Notes: generated by a model not told the origin, from the letters alone. Numbered from the stretch's first letter, positions 7,371 through 17,267 are shown. The stretch: 49,907 bases of DNA from Nitrospira sp. (GCA_022843785.1 JALHMZ010000018.1:1-49907), one strand, 5' to 3'. Numbers and translations: made by a program.

Positions 7371-8558
7371 TCACGGCCGTTCCACGATCACGGCTAGCGC
7401 TTCTCCTCCACCGATACACAGGCTGACGAGGCCGCGTCTGGCGCCGCGCGCTTCCATGGCATGCAGCAACGTGGTCACCAGCCTGGCGCCGGTGGCCCCG
7501 ATGGGATGGCCGAGCGCAACGGCCCCGCCATTGACGTTGACCTTCTTTGGATCGAGTCCCAATTCCCGGTTGATGGCGAGCGAGACGGCGGAGAAAGCTT
7601 CATTGATCTCGAACAGGTCAATATCGGCGAGTGTGAGGCCGGTCTTCTTTAGCACAAGTCTGATCGCATCGATCGGGGCCAACGTAAACCATTCGGGTGC
7701 CAGCGCGGTCCCGGCATAGCCGACGATGCGGGCCATGGGGGTGAGTCCAAGACTCAGCGCTTCCTCTTCAGCCATCACGATCAACGCGGCGGCTCCATCG
7801 TTACAGGATGGAGAATTGCCGACGGTCAGGACGCCGTTGTCCCGAAACACCGGCTTGAGTTCACGCAGCTTGCTCAGAGAGACGCGGTTCGGCTCTTCAT
7901 CGTCTGTGACGATGACGGGCGGACCTTTCCGCTGCGGCACCTCGATGGGAACGATTTCTTTTGTTAACTGCCCGGTCGCCATAGCCTCTTGGGCGCGTCG
8001 ATAACTTTCCAGGGCGAAGTCGTCAACCTCTTGGCGCGTCAGCCGGTATTTGGCGGCGCAGAGTTCGCCGCCCTCGCCCATATGGAAATTGTTATAGACG
8101 TCCCACAGTCCGTCTTTGATGACACTATCCACCAACTCCGCATGTCCCAGGCGATAGCCCTGGCGCGCTCTGTCCAGCAAATACGGGGCACGGGTCATGT
8201 TTTCCATGCCGCCTGCGACCACGATCCTCGCGTCGCCGAGCGCGATGGCCTGGGAAGCCATGATCAGAGTCTTGAGGCTGGACCCACAGACCTTATTGAC
8301 GGTCGTGGCGCCGGTGGTCTGAGGGATACCGGCGGCGATGGAGGCTTGCCTGGCAGGCGCCTGGCCGAGTCCGGCACTCAGCACACAACCCATATAGACA
8401 TCATCGACGTGATCCGGCGTCAGATTGATGCGCTTGAGAGACTCGGCAATCGCGGCGCTTCCCAGTTTGGTCGCCGGCAGGGGGCTGAATACTCCGTTGA
8501 AGCTGCCCATCGGTGTCCGTACGGCGCTGACGATGACTGCCTGCTGTTTCCTATTCAC
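7371..8558 (-). CDS. Acetyl-CoA acetyltransferase (thiolase)
   Basis: 395-residue thiolase of the AtoB/ThlA type, which joins two acetyl-CoA into acetoacetyl-CoA or cleaves it in the final step of fatty-acid or ketoacid breakdown. The nucleophile is Cys91 (VNKVCGSSLK), the second catalytic group His351 (GGAVALGHPIGATGAR) and the acid/base Cys381 (LCIGGGEA). NEAFS is also present. The start is GTG at 8558, preceded by GGAG at 8 nt; this gives a normal N-terminus (AVIVSAVRTPMG). It is on the same strand and 113 bp downstream of the acyl-CoA dehydrogenase, so the two may share a transcript. The short-chain assignment rests on the AtoB-like motifs and length; a broader 3-ketoacyl-CoA thiolase is possible. 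Confidence 0.93.
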   Translation of the reverse strand: MNRKQQAVIVSAVRTPMGSFNGVFSPLPATKLGSAAIAESLKRINLTPDHVDDVYMGCVLSAGLGQAPARQASIAAGIPQTTGATTVNKVCGSSLKTLIMASQAIALGDARIVVAGGMENMTRAPYLLDRARQGYRLGHAELVDSVIKDGLWDVYNNFHMGEGGELCAAKYRLTRQEVDDFALESYRRAQEAMATGQLTKEIVPIEVPQRKGPPVIVTDDEEPNRVSLSKLRELKPVFRDNGVLTVGNSPSCNDGAAALIVMAEEEALSLGLTPMARIVGYAGTALAPEWFTLAPIDAIRLVLKKTGLTLADIDLFEINEAFSAVSLAINRELGLDPKKVNVNGGAVALGHPIGATGARLVTTLLHAMEARGARRGLVSLCIGGGEALAVIVERP

Positions 8559-8671
8559 AGGATTCGCTCCGGCGGTGTCGTTTACAACGAGCGTTCACGT
8601 CGATACCACTCTTGTTCGGAGAGATCCGAACCGGCGGAGGGCGGTGGAGGCCTATGCTACGGCCTCTTCCG

Positions 8672-10534
8672 TTATTTCTCAATGAGGGGAACGATTCCCT
8701 CTTCCAGCCAGGCATAGTCGCCGTTCATGATGGATTGCGACAGGCGGAAGACGGTGGAGTCTTTCCCCGGTCTTTGTTTTCCTGTCGTTGCGGTTGACCC
8801 GTGCAAATGATCCTGCATTTCCTGGCAGAAATAGTCGGCCAGCTGACGAATCCCCGGCTTGGTGCGCATGTCCGGCTGCGAGGCATACCAGATCGTCGCA
8901 GCCATGGGAAAAAGCCAGAGACTCTGATCCACCAGACTTTGCAAGAGGAGTTGTTTGTTATGCAGGCCTTGTCTGTGACGGACTGCCGCGGTCAGCGTCG
9001 ATCGAGTGAGGCTTCGAGCGGATGATTCGATGAAATGAACCCATCCGGCGTAGTCCTCTCCGAACATCCCGGAACCGGTCCCCGGACTGAAAGCAGGGAT
9101 GCTCGACCGGAGCGCCATACGAGAGAAGTACCCTACTGCCGTGAGCTTGTCCGGGGCGGACCCTTGAAGGAACGAGAAACCCTGTTCAATGTAGGGCGCG
9201 AGCGATTCACGCGCCATCCAGATGCGCAGAATCTCGCTCGTCCCTTCCCATACAAGATTGATCCGGGCGTCGCGCAGCATCCGCATCGCGGGAATATCCG
9301 GCTCCCCGTTCATGCGCTGCGACTCGACGGTCATGAAGCCGCGGCCGCCGCGCACTTGGAAGAGGTCGTTGACGACGTCCCAGTACCATTCGCTTCCGAG
9401 GATTTTGGCCGCCGCCGACTCCAGCCTGAGGTCGCCTTTCTTGTTGGCCCAGGCTCCGCAGAACGCCATCACGGCGTCGAGTCCCAATGTATAGGCGGCG
9501 GAGCGACAGAGTTTTTCACCGATGAGGGTATGTTCGCCGATCGGCTTATTCCATTGGACACGTTTGCGTGCCCACCAGCGCATGGCGGAGAGGCACTGTT
9601 TGAGGCCTCCCACTCCAGCTGCGGGGAGCGTGAGGCGGCCGACGGTGAGGGTGGCGAGGGCGATTCTCAAACCGTCATCTTCGTTACCGAGGCGGTTTTC
9701 AACCGGCACCTGCACATTGTTGAATGTTGGAATACCGTTATAGATGCCCCGGACACCCTCGAAACGTAAACGGGTGACCGAACAACCCGGCCACTGAGTC
9801 TCGACAATGAAGGCTCCATAATGTTTCTGCGCGTGCGGGTCTTGCAGCTCTTCAGGTCGATCCACAATGCGCGCAATCACCACGAGCATCGAAGCCAGAA
9901 ACTCGCCATCCTGCTTGGCAGAGTTCGTAATGAAAAACTTTTCACCCGTGATGCGATAGGCGACGGTGTTCCCGTTCTCCCGGACGCGAACGGCGTAGGT
10001 ATCGACCTTTGAGATATCGCAACCCACATTTCGTTCCGTGAGGGCAAACCCGGAAATCTCCCCGCGCGCAAGACGCGGAAGGTACTTGGCCTTTTGTGCT
10101 TCGGTGCCGAAGAGCCGCAACGGTTCCGGCACTCCGATCGATTGCGCGGCCGAGAGCAGCACGGTCAGCGAGGCGTCGTGGCTTGCACAGAGAGTCGCGA
10201 TCTTCTGATACTCGGACTGCGTCAATTCGAGGCCGCCGAAGTGCTTTGGGATTTTAATGCCGAAGGCTCCGATAGCAGCCAATGCTTTCAAAACAGACCC
10301 AGGCAGTTCTCCCTCACTGTCGACGCGTTCAGGATCCAGGGTGAGCAAGGCGCCTTTGACTCGTTCGAGGAACTGTTGGGCATCCCGACTCATCTCCGGT
10401 ACGGTAATCGAAGTGAACAGGTTCCAACGAACGTCAGCTTCGAACAGTCCAGCCAGGAAACCGGTATAGGGAGCTTTGTCGCGAGCAGTCTCGGCGACGA
10501 CCTCAGACCCTTGAAAGACATCCTGTGTTGTCAT
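8672..10534 (-). CDS. Long-form acyl-CoA dehydrogenase (VLCAD/ACAD9-like)
   Basis: 620 residues, longer than the 380-residue short/medium-chain enzymes. It has the C-terminal extension seen in VLCAD/ACAD9-type dehydrogenases that oxidise long-chain acyl-CoA to trans-2-enoyl-CoA with FAD. Visible landmarks are FALTERNVGCDISKV and ITGEKFFITNSAKQDG (FAD/substrate region), GRLTLPAAGVGG, and INLVWEGTSEILR, carrying the presumed catalytic Glu. I start at ATG 10534; upstream in-frame residues read like noncoding sequence, though no strong ribosome binding site is visible. It is divergent from the thiolase/FadJ/FadD genes across a 238-bp region. No electron-transfer flavoprotein gene is in the window. 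Confidence 0.9.
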   Translation of the reverse strand: MTTQDVFQGSEVVAETARDKAPYTGFLAGLFEADVRWNLFTSITVPEMSRDAQQFLERVKGALLTLDPERVDSEGELPGSVLKALAAIGAFGIKIPKHFGGLELTQSEYQKIATLCASHDASLTVLLSAAQSIGVPEPLRLFGTEAQKAKYLPRLARGEISGFALTERNVGCDISKVDTYAVRVRENGNTVAYRITGEKFFITNSAKQDGEFLASMLVVIARIVDRPEELQDPHAQKHYGAFIVETQWPGCSVTRLRFEGVRGIYNGIPTFNNVQVPVENRLGNEDDGLRIALATLTVGRLTLPAAGVGGLKQCLSAMRWWARKRVQWNKPIGEHTLIGEKLCRSAAYTLGLDAVMAFCGAWANKKGDLRLESAAAKILGSEWYWDVVNDLFQVRGGRGFMTVESQRMNGEPDIPAMRMLRDARINLVWEGTSEILRIWMARESLAPYIEQGFSFLQGSAPDKLTAVGYFSRMALRSSIPAFSPGTGSGMFGEDYAGWVHFIESSARSLTRSTLTAAVRHRQGLHNKQLLLQSLVDQSLWLFPMAATIWYASQPDMRTKPGIRQLADYFCQEMQDHLHGSTATTGKQRPGKDSTVFRLSQSIMNGDYAWLEEGIVPLIEK

Positions 10535-10772
10535 TGAAGTCTTGTTTGTAGAGGCGTTGCGTTCGTGAACCCGGGTCTCGATGTACGTATAACCATACCA
10601 CCATTTCAACGATCTTTGTCCTGAATTGAGACCGGGGGACCGCCTCGAAAAGTGCGGTGCGGGAGAGGGGTAATCCAGGAGCCACATGGTAGGATATGTG
10701 ATAGGCTAGGTACGCCGGTAGGTATCGCGCGGGACCATTTCTTCACTCCGGAGTTCGGACGGAGAATGCACC

Positions 10773-12098
10773 ATGCGTCAAGTCGTCGTTGTCGATGCTT
10801 TCCGCACTCCCCTGTGCAAAGAAGGCACGGATTTTCACGAGACAGATGCCGAGATGCTGGGCGCCTGGGTAGTCCGTGAAATGATCACGCGGTGCCACCG
10901 CTGGAATCTCCCCCCGGACACCATCGACTGTGTGTTGGGGAGCAACGTGGCCACCCCGACGCATGCGGTGAATCCTACCCGGGTCGCTGCGGTCACGGGG
11001 GGCCTTCCCGTTAGGATCCCGGCGGATACGGTCGCAGGGAAAAATTGCGGTTCCGGCGTGGCGGCTCTCTACTACGGGAGCTTGCGTATCAGGAGCGGCG
11101 ATGCCGATACGGTGCTCGTCCTCGGCATGGAGGCCATGAGCCGGATCTCTGTTTCCTATGATCACGCAGTCGCCAAATTACTGTTCCAGTTCGGCAAAGC
11201 CAGAAACCTTCGTGACCGGATGGCCGGCGCGCTGGCCCTCTTTCCCGCCCTGCTCAACCTCAAGAAGTATCCGCCGCGTGTAGGCATCGTGCTGGGTCTC
11301 ACAGATCCGATGTGCGATCTCATCATGGGGCTGACCGCAGAGAATATTGCCAAAGACCCTGTTCTCGGCATCACCCGTGAGGACCAGGATGCCTTCGCCG
11401 TTCGATCGCACAGACGCGCGGCGCAGGCATGGAAGGATGGGATCTTCGCGGACGAAGTGGTGCCGATGTACGTTCCTGAGAAAAGCGCCTATGTTGCGCG
11501 TGACAATGGGATCCGCGAGGATGCCAGCCAAGAAGCATTTCGCGACGTCAAGCCCGTTTTCGACAGGCGTTACGGCTCCGTGACGCCGGCCAACTCGTCG
11601 CAGATCACGGACGCTGCCGCCGCCGTCCTCTTGATGGAGGAAGAGAAGGCCCGGTCGCTCGGTTTGCCGATTCTCGGCTATGTGAAGGACTATGCCGATT
11701 TTGGGTATGAGCCCTCCTGTATGGGCCTGGCCCCCGTCGGCGCCATCGCCAAACTGCTGGCCAAGACTCGCCTGAGCCTCAAAGACTTTGCACTCTGGGA
11801 GATTAACGAGGCTTTTTCATCCGTCGTCTTAGGGATCAGCCGCATTCTGAATTCGTCAGCTCTGATGGAAGGAAAATTCGGGCGCTTCGGATTGACGGAA
11901 CGTCTCGGTGAAATCCCGCCTGATGATTTGAATCCCCACGGCGGCGCGATCGCACTTGGCCATCCTGTCGGAGTGTCCGGTCTTCGCCTGGCGATGACGG
12001 CGTTGTTCGAACTCAAGCGACGCGATGCCGAACGGGCGATGATCAGTGCCTGCGTTGGAGGGGGACAGGGCGTGGCCATGATTGTGGAGAGAAAATAG
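10773..12098 (+). CDS. Acetyl-CoA C-acyltransferase (3-ketoacyl-CoA thiolase, FadI-like)
   Basis: 441 residues, the longer thiolase type usually paired with FadJ/trifunctional-protein alpha subunits. Catalytic residues are Cys92 (GKNCGSGVAA), His397 (GGAIALGHPVGVSG) and Cys427 (SACVGGGQG). An insertion after residue 130 (DRMAGALALFPALLNL, KYPPRVGIVLGL) is typical of this longer class and may touch membrane or partner. The next gene starts 2 nt after the stop, and that gene is the multifunctional hydratase/dehydrogenase, so the pair likely forms the complex that carries out the last three beta-oxidation steps. Distinct from the shorter thiolase at 7371-8558. Confidence 0.93.
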   Translation: MRQVVVVDAFRTPLCKEGTDFHETDAEMLGAWVVREMITRCHRWNLPPDTIDCVLGSNVATPTHAVNPTRVAAVTGGLPVRIPADTVAGKNCGSGVAALYYGSLRIRSGDADTVLVLGMEAMSRISVSYDHAVAKLLFQFGKARNLRDRMAGALALFPALLNLKKYPPRVGIVLGLTDPMCDLIMGLTAENIAKDPVLGITREDQDAFAVRSHRRAAQAWKDGIFADEVVPMYVPEKSAYVARDNGIREDASQEAFRDVKPVFDRRYGSVTPANSSQITDAAAAVLLMEEEKARSLGLPILGYVKDYADFGYEPSCMGLAPVGAIAKLLAKTRLSLKDFALWEINEAFSSVVLGISRILNSSALMEGKFGRFGLTERLGEIPPDDLNPHGGAIALGHPVGVSGLRLAMTALFELKRRDAERAMISACVGGGQGVAMIVERK

Positions 12099-12100
12099 CC

Positions 12101-14296
12101 ATGTCGAATGGCCAGATTAGCGCCCCCAGGGAGTTAAAGCATTTCAAGATCGTTGTTCTCGACGGAGGCATTCTACTGGCCGGGTTCGACTATGCGGGAA
12201 AGCCTGTCAATGTTCTGAATGTAGACAGCATGTCGGAGTGGCAGAAGATTGTCCGATATGCCCAGGAGTCTGATTCCATTCGAGGCGTCGTTCTGGTGAG
12301 CGCGAAGGACGGAAATTTCTGTGCAGGGGCCGACTTGGAACAGATGCACCAGGCCCAACTGCAGCGGTCATTTCACGAGATGGAACAACTCGTGGTCACC
12401 GCGCACATGCTGTTTGACGAGATGGAGCGATCGGCGAAACCGTACGTCGCTGCAGTGGAGGGAGCCTGTCTTGGCGGTGGACTCGAGTTGGCATTGGCCT
12501 GTCATCTGCGCATAGCCAGTACCCACCCGAAAACCTGTTTTGCCCTGCCTGAGGTGAAGCTGGGAATTCTTCCGGGATTCGGAGGCACGCAAAGGCTTCC
12601 GCGCCTGATCGGTGTGCCGGCGGCATTGGAAATGATCACGACAGGAAAGACCCTTTTCCCACGCCAGGCGCTACGGATGAAGCTGATAGAAGGGATGGTC
12701 ACCTCGCTTCCTTCCGGGGTCAGGACGCTGGAGGCTATTCAGCGGGAAACTCTCGTCGAGTCGGCCATTGCACAGGCCCGTGCGCTCGCGTCGGCTCCTG
12801 CCAAACGGACCCCACTGCCGGTAAGCGTGAGATTCTTCAGCCTTCCCGGAATTCGCGGACTCGTCTGTCGCTATACTCGCGGTCAAGTTATCGCACGGGG
12901 CCGGCATTTCTATCCGGCTCCCCTCCGCGCGATTGAGGCAGTCGGAAAAGGGCTGGGGCAGAGCGTGCTGGAAGGATCGCTCACGGTTGAAAAGCCACGC
13001 CTGATGGAGCTGATGGCCGATCCGGTTTCCTCACACCTTGTCGAGTTATTCCTGGCGGGCGAGAAGGTGAAACGCAACGCGCCCATGGTACCGGCGTCGG
13101 CCGGGCGTATCGGTGTGTTGGGGGCGGGATTGATGGGCTCTCAGATTGCCGGTCAACTCGCCGAAAAAGGGCATGGCGTCGTTTTGAGAGATGTGTCGTC
13201 GGATATTCTCGCAAACGCCGTCGGACGTATCCACAAAGCGCAAATGGCGCAGGTGAGAAAACGGATCATCCTGCCTTCCGAGATGCGGTATCGCATGATG
13301 CGGGTCGCCCCGACGATCCAGCTCAAGGATGTGAGCCCTTCGTCTCTTGTTATCGAAGCGGTATCGGAAAAGCTCGATGTCAAGCGAGCGGTGTTGGCCG
13401 AGTTCGAAGCGGCTGCACCATCCGACGCAATATTTGCCACCAATACTTCGTCCTATACCCTGGCCGACATCGCCGCGAAGGCCGTCCATCCTGAACGGTG
13501 TGTGGGTCTCCATTTTTTCAACCCGGTGGCGAAAATGCAGTTGGTCGAAGTGGTGCGAGCGCCCTTTACGTCGGATTCGGCATTGAAGCAGGCGCGTAGT
13601 CTGGCTAGACGCCTGGGGAAGTTTCCGTTGGTGGTCAACGACGGACCAGGGTTTCTCGTCAACAGGATTCTCTCGCGCTATTTGGCGGAGGCTGTGATTC
13701 TGGTCGGTGAAGGTATTCCTTTTTCGCGTATCGACAGGGTCGCAAAGAATTTCGGGATGGCCGTGGACAGCGGGCATCCGATGGGGCCGCTGGAGCTTCT
13801 CGATTTGATCGGACTTTCCGTCGGCCTGCATGTCCTGACGTCTCTCACTGTACTGGGGGCCCGAATCGAGTCGCGCGAGGCGCTGCTCCGGACACTCCTT
13901 CCGGAGAAGGGACCGCCGGTCAGGTTTTGGAAGGCCGGAAGAGAGAATCCGCAGGCGCTCAACGCGGTTGCAATGTACCGTCAGGCCCATCCATCGGAGG
14001 CCGGTGTTCTCTCCGACGACGTGATACATGACCGGCTGTTTCTTCCCATGGTTGATGAAGCCGTACGTTGTCTGCATGACAAAATTGTGGAGGAACCCTG
14101 GCAGGTGGATTTCGCCTTGACCTACGGGATCGGATTCCCGGCGTTTCGCGGCGGGCTGCTCGGATGGGCGGGGCGCACCATGGGGCATGAGCAGATCCGA
14201 GAAAAGCTGGAGTTCCTGTCGAAGTCCTATGGGACACGCTTCGAACCGAGTCCCGAGTTGTCAGATAGACGCTGGTGTGCCCCACGGGCGGCGTAA
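12101..14296 (+). CDS. fadJ: Enoyl-CoA hydratase / 3-hydroxyacyl-CoA dehydrogenase (FadJ/FadB-type)
   Basis: 731-residue multifunctional beta-oxidation enzyme. The N-terminal crotonase domain (about 15-230) has the oxyanion pocket NFCAGADLE and the two catalytic glutamates Glu129 (GGGLELALA) and Glu151 (LPEVKLGILPGFGG). The dehydrogenase part begins near 335 with the NAD fold IGVLGAGLMGSQIAG (GxGxxG 341-346) and contains HFFNPVAKMQLVEVV, the catalytic His region, then two C-terminal 3HCDH domains ending near LTYGIGFPAFRGG. ATG at 12101, 2 nt after the thiolase stop. Anaerobic-type FadJ versus aerobic FadB cannot be told from sequence by eye; the FadI-like partner favours FadJ naming. Confidence 0.93.
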   Translation: MSNGQISAPRELKHFKIVVLDGGILLAGFDYAGKPVNVLNVDSMSEWQKIVRYAQESDSIRGVVLVSAKDGNFCAGADLEQMHQAQLQRSFHEMEQLVVTAHMLFDEMERSAKPYVAAVEGACLGGGLELALACHLRIASTHPKTCFALPEVKLGILPGFGGTQRLPRLIGVPAALEMITTGKTLFPRQALRMKLIEGMVTSLPSGVRTLEAIQRETLVESAIAQARALASAPAKRTPLPVSVRFFSLPGIRGLVCRYTRGQVIARGRHFYPAPLRAIEAVGKGLGQSVLEGSLTVEKPRLMELMADPVSSHLVELFLAGEKVKRNAPMVPASAGRIGVLGAGLMGSQIAGQLAEKGHGVVLRDVSSDILANAVGRIHKAQMAQVRKRIILPSEMRYRMMRVAPTIQLKDVSPSSLVIEAVSEKLDVKRAVLAEFEAAAPSDAIFATNTSSYTLADIAAKAVHPERCVGLHFFNPVAKMQLVEVVRAPFTSDSALKQARSLARRLGKFPLVVNDGPGFLVNRILSRYLAEAVILVGEGIPFSRIDRVAKNFGMAVDSGHPMGPLELLDLIGLSVGLHVLTSLTVLGARIESREALLRTLLPEKGPPVRFWKAGRENPQALNAVAMYRQAHPSEAGVLSDDVIHDRLFLPMVDEAVRCLHDKIVEEPWQVDFALTYGIGFPAFRGGLLGWAGRTMGHEQIREKLEFLSKSYGTRFEPSPELSDRRWCAPRAA

Positions 14297-14323
14297 TCCG
14301 GCTGGCATCCAAGGGAGAAAGTG

Positions 14324-16003
14324 ATGTCCCGACCACCGTGGTTCCAACATTATCCGGCCGAGGCTCCCCAGGAGCTCTCTCTTGCATCGATCACGCTGGT
14401 GGAGATGTTGACCAGGAGTGCGAGGCGGTTTGCGCGTCGCCCGGCTCTCTACTTCTTCGGAAAGACGCTCTCGTACCAGGAATTGGGCGCCATTGTTGAT
14501 CGGTTCGCCTGTGGCCTTGCAGCGCGGGGCATTCGCAAGGGCGATCGGGTGGCCCTCTGTCTGCCGAACTCTCCTCAGGCGGTGATCGCGTATTTCGGCA
14601 TTGTGAAGGCCGGAGGGATTGTCGTGTCCTGCAACCCCACGTATACGGAGCATGAGCTGGCAGTGCAGCTGCGAGATGCTGGCGCGCGCGCGATCGTGGT
14701 GCTGGACATGATGTATCAGAAAATTCAGGATCTTGATCTCGATCTGGTCGTCGTGACGCGGATCACAGATTATATGACGACCATTGCACGGTATCTCTAT
14801 CAGCACCGACAGGGTCGGGCTCCGATCGAGATCCCCAGCCGGGAGACGACGATCGCGTTCCATGAGTTCTTGAGCAGCGCGACTCCCACCGCATCCGACC
14901 AGCTTCCCATCGTCACGCCGGATGATGTCGCCGTTCTGCAATATACGGGTGGTACAACCGGGGTGTCCAAGGGTGCGGAGCTTCGACATCGGAATTTGAC
15001 GGCGAATATTCAACAACTGGTCAGCTGGTTTTCCCCGGAAGAGAGAGTGGAGAGCTTTCTGGCGGCACTGCCGCTCTTTCACGTGTTCGGGATGACCGTC
15101 ACACAGAATATTTGTTTGGCCGTGGGCGGGTGCATGGTGCTGGTGCCGGATCCTCGGAACATGCCGGTTCTGTTGCAGTTGCTCCGGAAGAGAGAGCCGA
15201 CGGTTATCACACTGGTTCCGGCCCTTGTGCGAAAACTTCTCGAACACTGTGAGGCCACAGACTTGTCGCAGGCGCGGTTCGTCATCTGCGGCGGGGCCGC
15301 GCTCTCCTTTGAGCTGCTGAAGGCATTTAGAGAAAAGACCGGTCAATTGATCATCGAAGGATATGGTCTTTCGGAGGCTTCTCCGGTGACGCACTGCAAT
15401 CTTCCTCGTGGGCTCTCGGTGAAACGATCGATCGGACTTCCCATCGCCAACACAGAGGCGAAAATTGTCGATGCAGGGGGGGTAGAGGTTCCAGTGGGAG
15501 AGATCGGCGAGCTGTGGGTGCGGGGGCCCCAAGTGATGAAGGCCTATTGGAACAATCCCGTCGAGACAGCGAATGTGTTGAAGGCAGACGGCTGGCTGGT
15601 TACGGGCGATATCGCCCGCATGGATCAGGACGGATTCTTCTATGTTGTGGATCGAAGCAAGGACATGATTCTTTCCTCTTCCGGATTCAATGTGTATCCA
15701 TCAGAAATCGAACAGGTACTGGCACTCCACCCGATGGTGAGCGAATCGGCTGTGATCGGAGTGCGACATAAAGATGGGAGCGAATTGATCAAGGCCGTTG
15801 TCGTCCCGAGAGAGGGCGGCGTGTCCGCGGACGATCTCTTGACCCATTGTCGTCGATACTTGGCCTCGTACAAAATGCCCAAGCGGATTGAGTTCCGCCC
15901 TGAATTACCCCGTTCGATTCTTGGAAAAACTCTGCACAGGATGTTGCGTCTGGAGGAGGAAGCCCGGACTCAGAACCAGCATTCATCGGCGTCGCCGGGC
16001 TGA
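14324..16003 (+). CDS. Long-chain acyl-CoA ligase (FadD-like)
   Basis: 559-residue member of the adenylate-forming superfamily that converts fatty acid, ATP and CoA to acyl-CoA. Motifs in order: P-loop YTGGTTGVSKGAEL (about 209), GYGLSEASP, TGDIARMD, FYVVDRSKDMI and the C-terminal lysine motif GKTLHR. GTG at 14321 and ATG at 14324 are adjacent; the ATG is preferred because GGGAG lies 6 nt before it. It follows fadJ by 27 nt in the same direction, so activation and oxidation are probably co-expressed. Confidence 0.93.
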   Translation: MSRPPWFQHYPAEAPQELSLASITLVEMLTRSARRFARRPALYFFGKTLSYQELGAIVDRFACGLAARGIRKGDRVALCLPNSPQAVIAYFGIVKAGGIVVSCNPTYTEHELAVQLRDAGARAIVVLDMMYQKIQDLDLDLVVVTRITDYMTTIARYLYQHRQGRAPIEIPSRETTIAFHEFLSSATPTASDQLPIVTPDDVAVLQYTGGTTGVSKGAELRHRNLTANIQQLVSWFSPEERVESFLAALPLFHVFGMTVTQNICLAVGGCMVLVPDPRNMPVLLQLLRKREPTVITLVPALVRKLLEHCEATDLSQARFVICGGAALSFELLKAFREKTGQLIIEGYGLSEASPVTHCNLPRGLSVKRSIGLPIANTEAKIVDAGGVEVPVGEIGELWVRGPQVMKAYWNNPVETANVLKADGWLVTGDIARMDQDGFFYVVDRSKDMILSSSGFNVYPSEIEQVLALHPMVSESAVIGVRHKDGSELIKAVVVPREGGVSADDLLTHCRRYLASYKMPKRIEFRPELPRSILGKTLHRMLRLEEEARTQNQHSSASPG

Positions 16004-16008
16004 GGGAT

Positions 16009-17154
16009 TTAGAGACGGAAACGTTGTTGGATGCAGGGCAGATCGACGACGTGACGGGCCAGTGCCAGGGAGGCAGAGAGACCGGGTGACTCGATTCCGA
16101 CGAGATTGACGAGCGGGGGTTCTGCCCGGTCGGTCGAGACGATAAAATCGTGTTTGTCCCCGTCCCCTGCTACGACGCAGGGACGAATTCCTGCGTAGGC
16201 CCATCGAAGATCCTGTTCTTCCAATACAGGCAGGAACTTCCGCGCGGCTTCGATAAACAGCCCTGGTGGAGTCTTGTTGGACGTATAATCCAGTTTATCT
16301 GTGACAGGCACCGCGTTCGGTCCAATGAATAATCGCCCATCGGGACGAGGGCTGAAATGAATCCCCTTTCCGGTTGCCAGGGGCGGCAGGGCAGGATAGA
16401 TAAGCCGTCGAACGAGGGCTCGCTTTTCAGGGGGCACGACCTCGTAATACTCACCGCGGAGGGGTCGAATGGTATAGTTCTCGGAATGTAACGCGAGGTT
16501 GGCGATGTGGTCGGAATGTAGACCGGCTGCATTAATGAGGCAGGTGGCATGGATGGTTTGGCGATCGGTCGTTAGGGTATAGGCCCTCCCGTCGTCCTGG
16601 ATACCGGTCACCGGGTGGTTGAACGCGAAGACGGAACCCGTTTCTTCTGCATCAGCCTTGAGTGACTGGACAAAGGCCTGAGGATCTATGACGGAGACGC
16701 TCGGAATGACGATCCCGCAGCAGGCGTGGAGGTTCGGTTCCCAGGTGCGGAGCCTCGAGGCAGTTACGAACGTGACTCGAGTCCCTGTTTTCCACGCATT
16801 GAACCACAGTCGTCGTAGCGAAGAGGCCTCCTTCCAAAGACCCCGACGGATGTCCTCCCATGCGACAGCGATGATCATGCCCGTGTTGAGCAGCGGGATG
16901 CCCCGTTCCGTCGCATATGAGACAGCCAGGGCACTGCCTTCGTGGGCCAATCGAGCTTTCAATGAATGTGGGTTCTCATGGATGCCGCTATGGAGCACTC
17001 CGCTATTGCGCCCGCTGGTTTCCAATCCTGCGGCCTGGTTTCGTTCGAGAACGATAATGCGAAGCGGCCTGTCCCACCGCCGCCGGCCCAATTCTCTTGC
17101 GATGGCGCAGCCCACGACCCCGGCGCCGACGATACAGATGTCATACAGATTCAT
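16009..17154 (-). CDS. lhgO: L-2-hydroxyglutarate oxidase (LhgO-like FAD enzyme)
   Basis: 381-residue FAD-dependent oxidoreductase of the DAO/GlpD fold. The N-terminal dinucleotide site is CIVGAGVVGCAIARELG, then the family signature SGRNSGVLHSGIH and the C-terminal VGIESPGLSASLALA, all typical of LhgO, which oxidises L-2-hydroxyglutarate to 2-oxoglutarate and passes electrons to the membrane quinone pool. The gene converges on the acyl-CoA ligase (5 nt between stops) and diverges from the patatin-like gene. Substrate is inferred from family motifs. Confidence 0.88.
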   Translation of the reverse strand: MNLYDICIVGAGVVGCAIARELGRRRWDRPLRIIVLERNQAAGLETSGRNSGVLHSGIHENPHSLKARLAHEGSALAVSYATERGIPLLNTGMIIAVAWEDIRRGLWKEASSLRRLWFNAWKTGTRVTFVTASRLRTWEPNLHACCGIVIPSVSVIDPQAFVQSLKADAEETGSVFAFNHPVTGIQDDGRAYTLTTDRQTIHATCLINAAGLHSDHIANLALHSENYTIRPLRGEYYEVVPPEKRALVRRLIYPALPPLATGKGIHFSPRPDGRLFIGPNAVPVTDKLDYTSNKTPPGLFIEAARKFLPVLEEQDLRWAYAGIRPCVVAGDGDKHDFIVSTDRAEPPLVNLVGIESPGLSASLALARHVVDLPCIQQRFRL

Positions 17155-17267
17155 CGACTCAGGCCTTTCTGCCCAAGGCCTGGTTGCAAAGAGAGGGACG
17201 TTGTGGAATCCGGCTGTCCGGTGTGAACGGGGCGGGCTTTCGGGTCGCAGGGATTCGGAGATGGCCT

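Noticed and set aside
7989..8717. 242-aa plus-strand open frame opposite the first thiolase
   Set aside because: Lies antisense to a clear thiolase and runs through the gap; GC-rich shadow frame.
9035..9769. 244-aa plus-strand open frame opposite the acyl-CoA dehydrogenase
   Set aside because: Antisense to conserved dehydrogenase motifs, low-complexity charged composition.
13046..14188. 380-aa minus-strand open frame opposite the FadJ-type gene
   Set aside because: Long, but antisense to a full multifunctional enzyme; His/Arg-rich composition typical of a shadow in GC-rich DNA.
14261..15532. 423-aa minus-strand open frame opposite the acyl-CoA ligase
   Set aside because: Antisense to all ligase motifs; Arg/His-rich, no family pattern.
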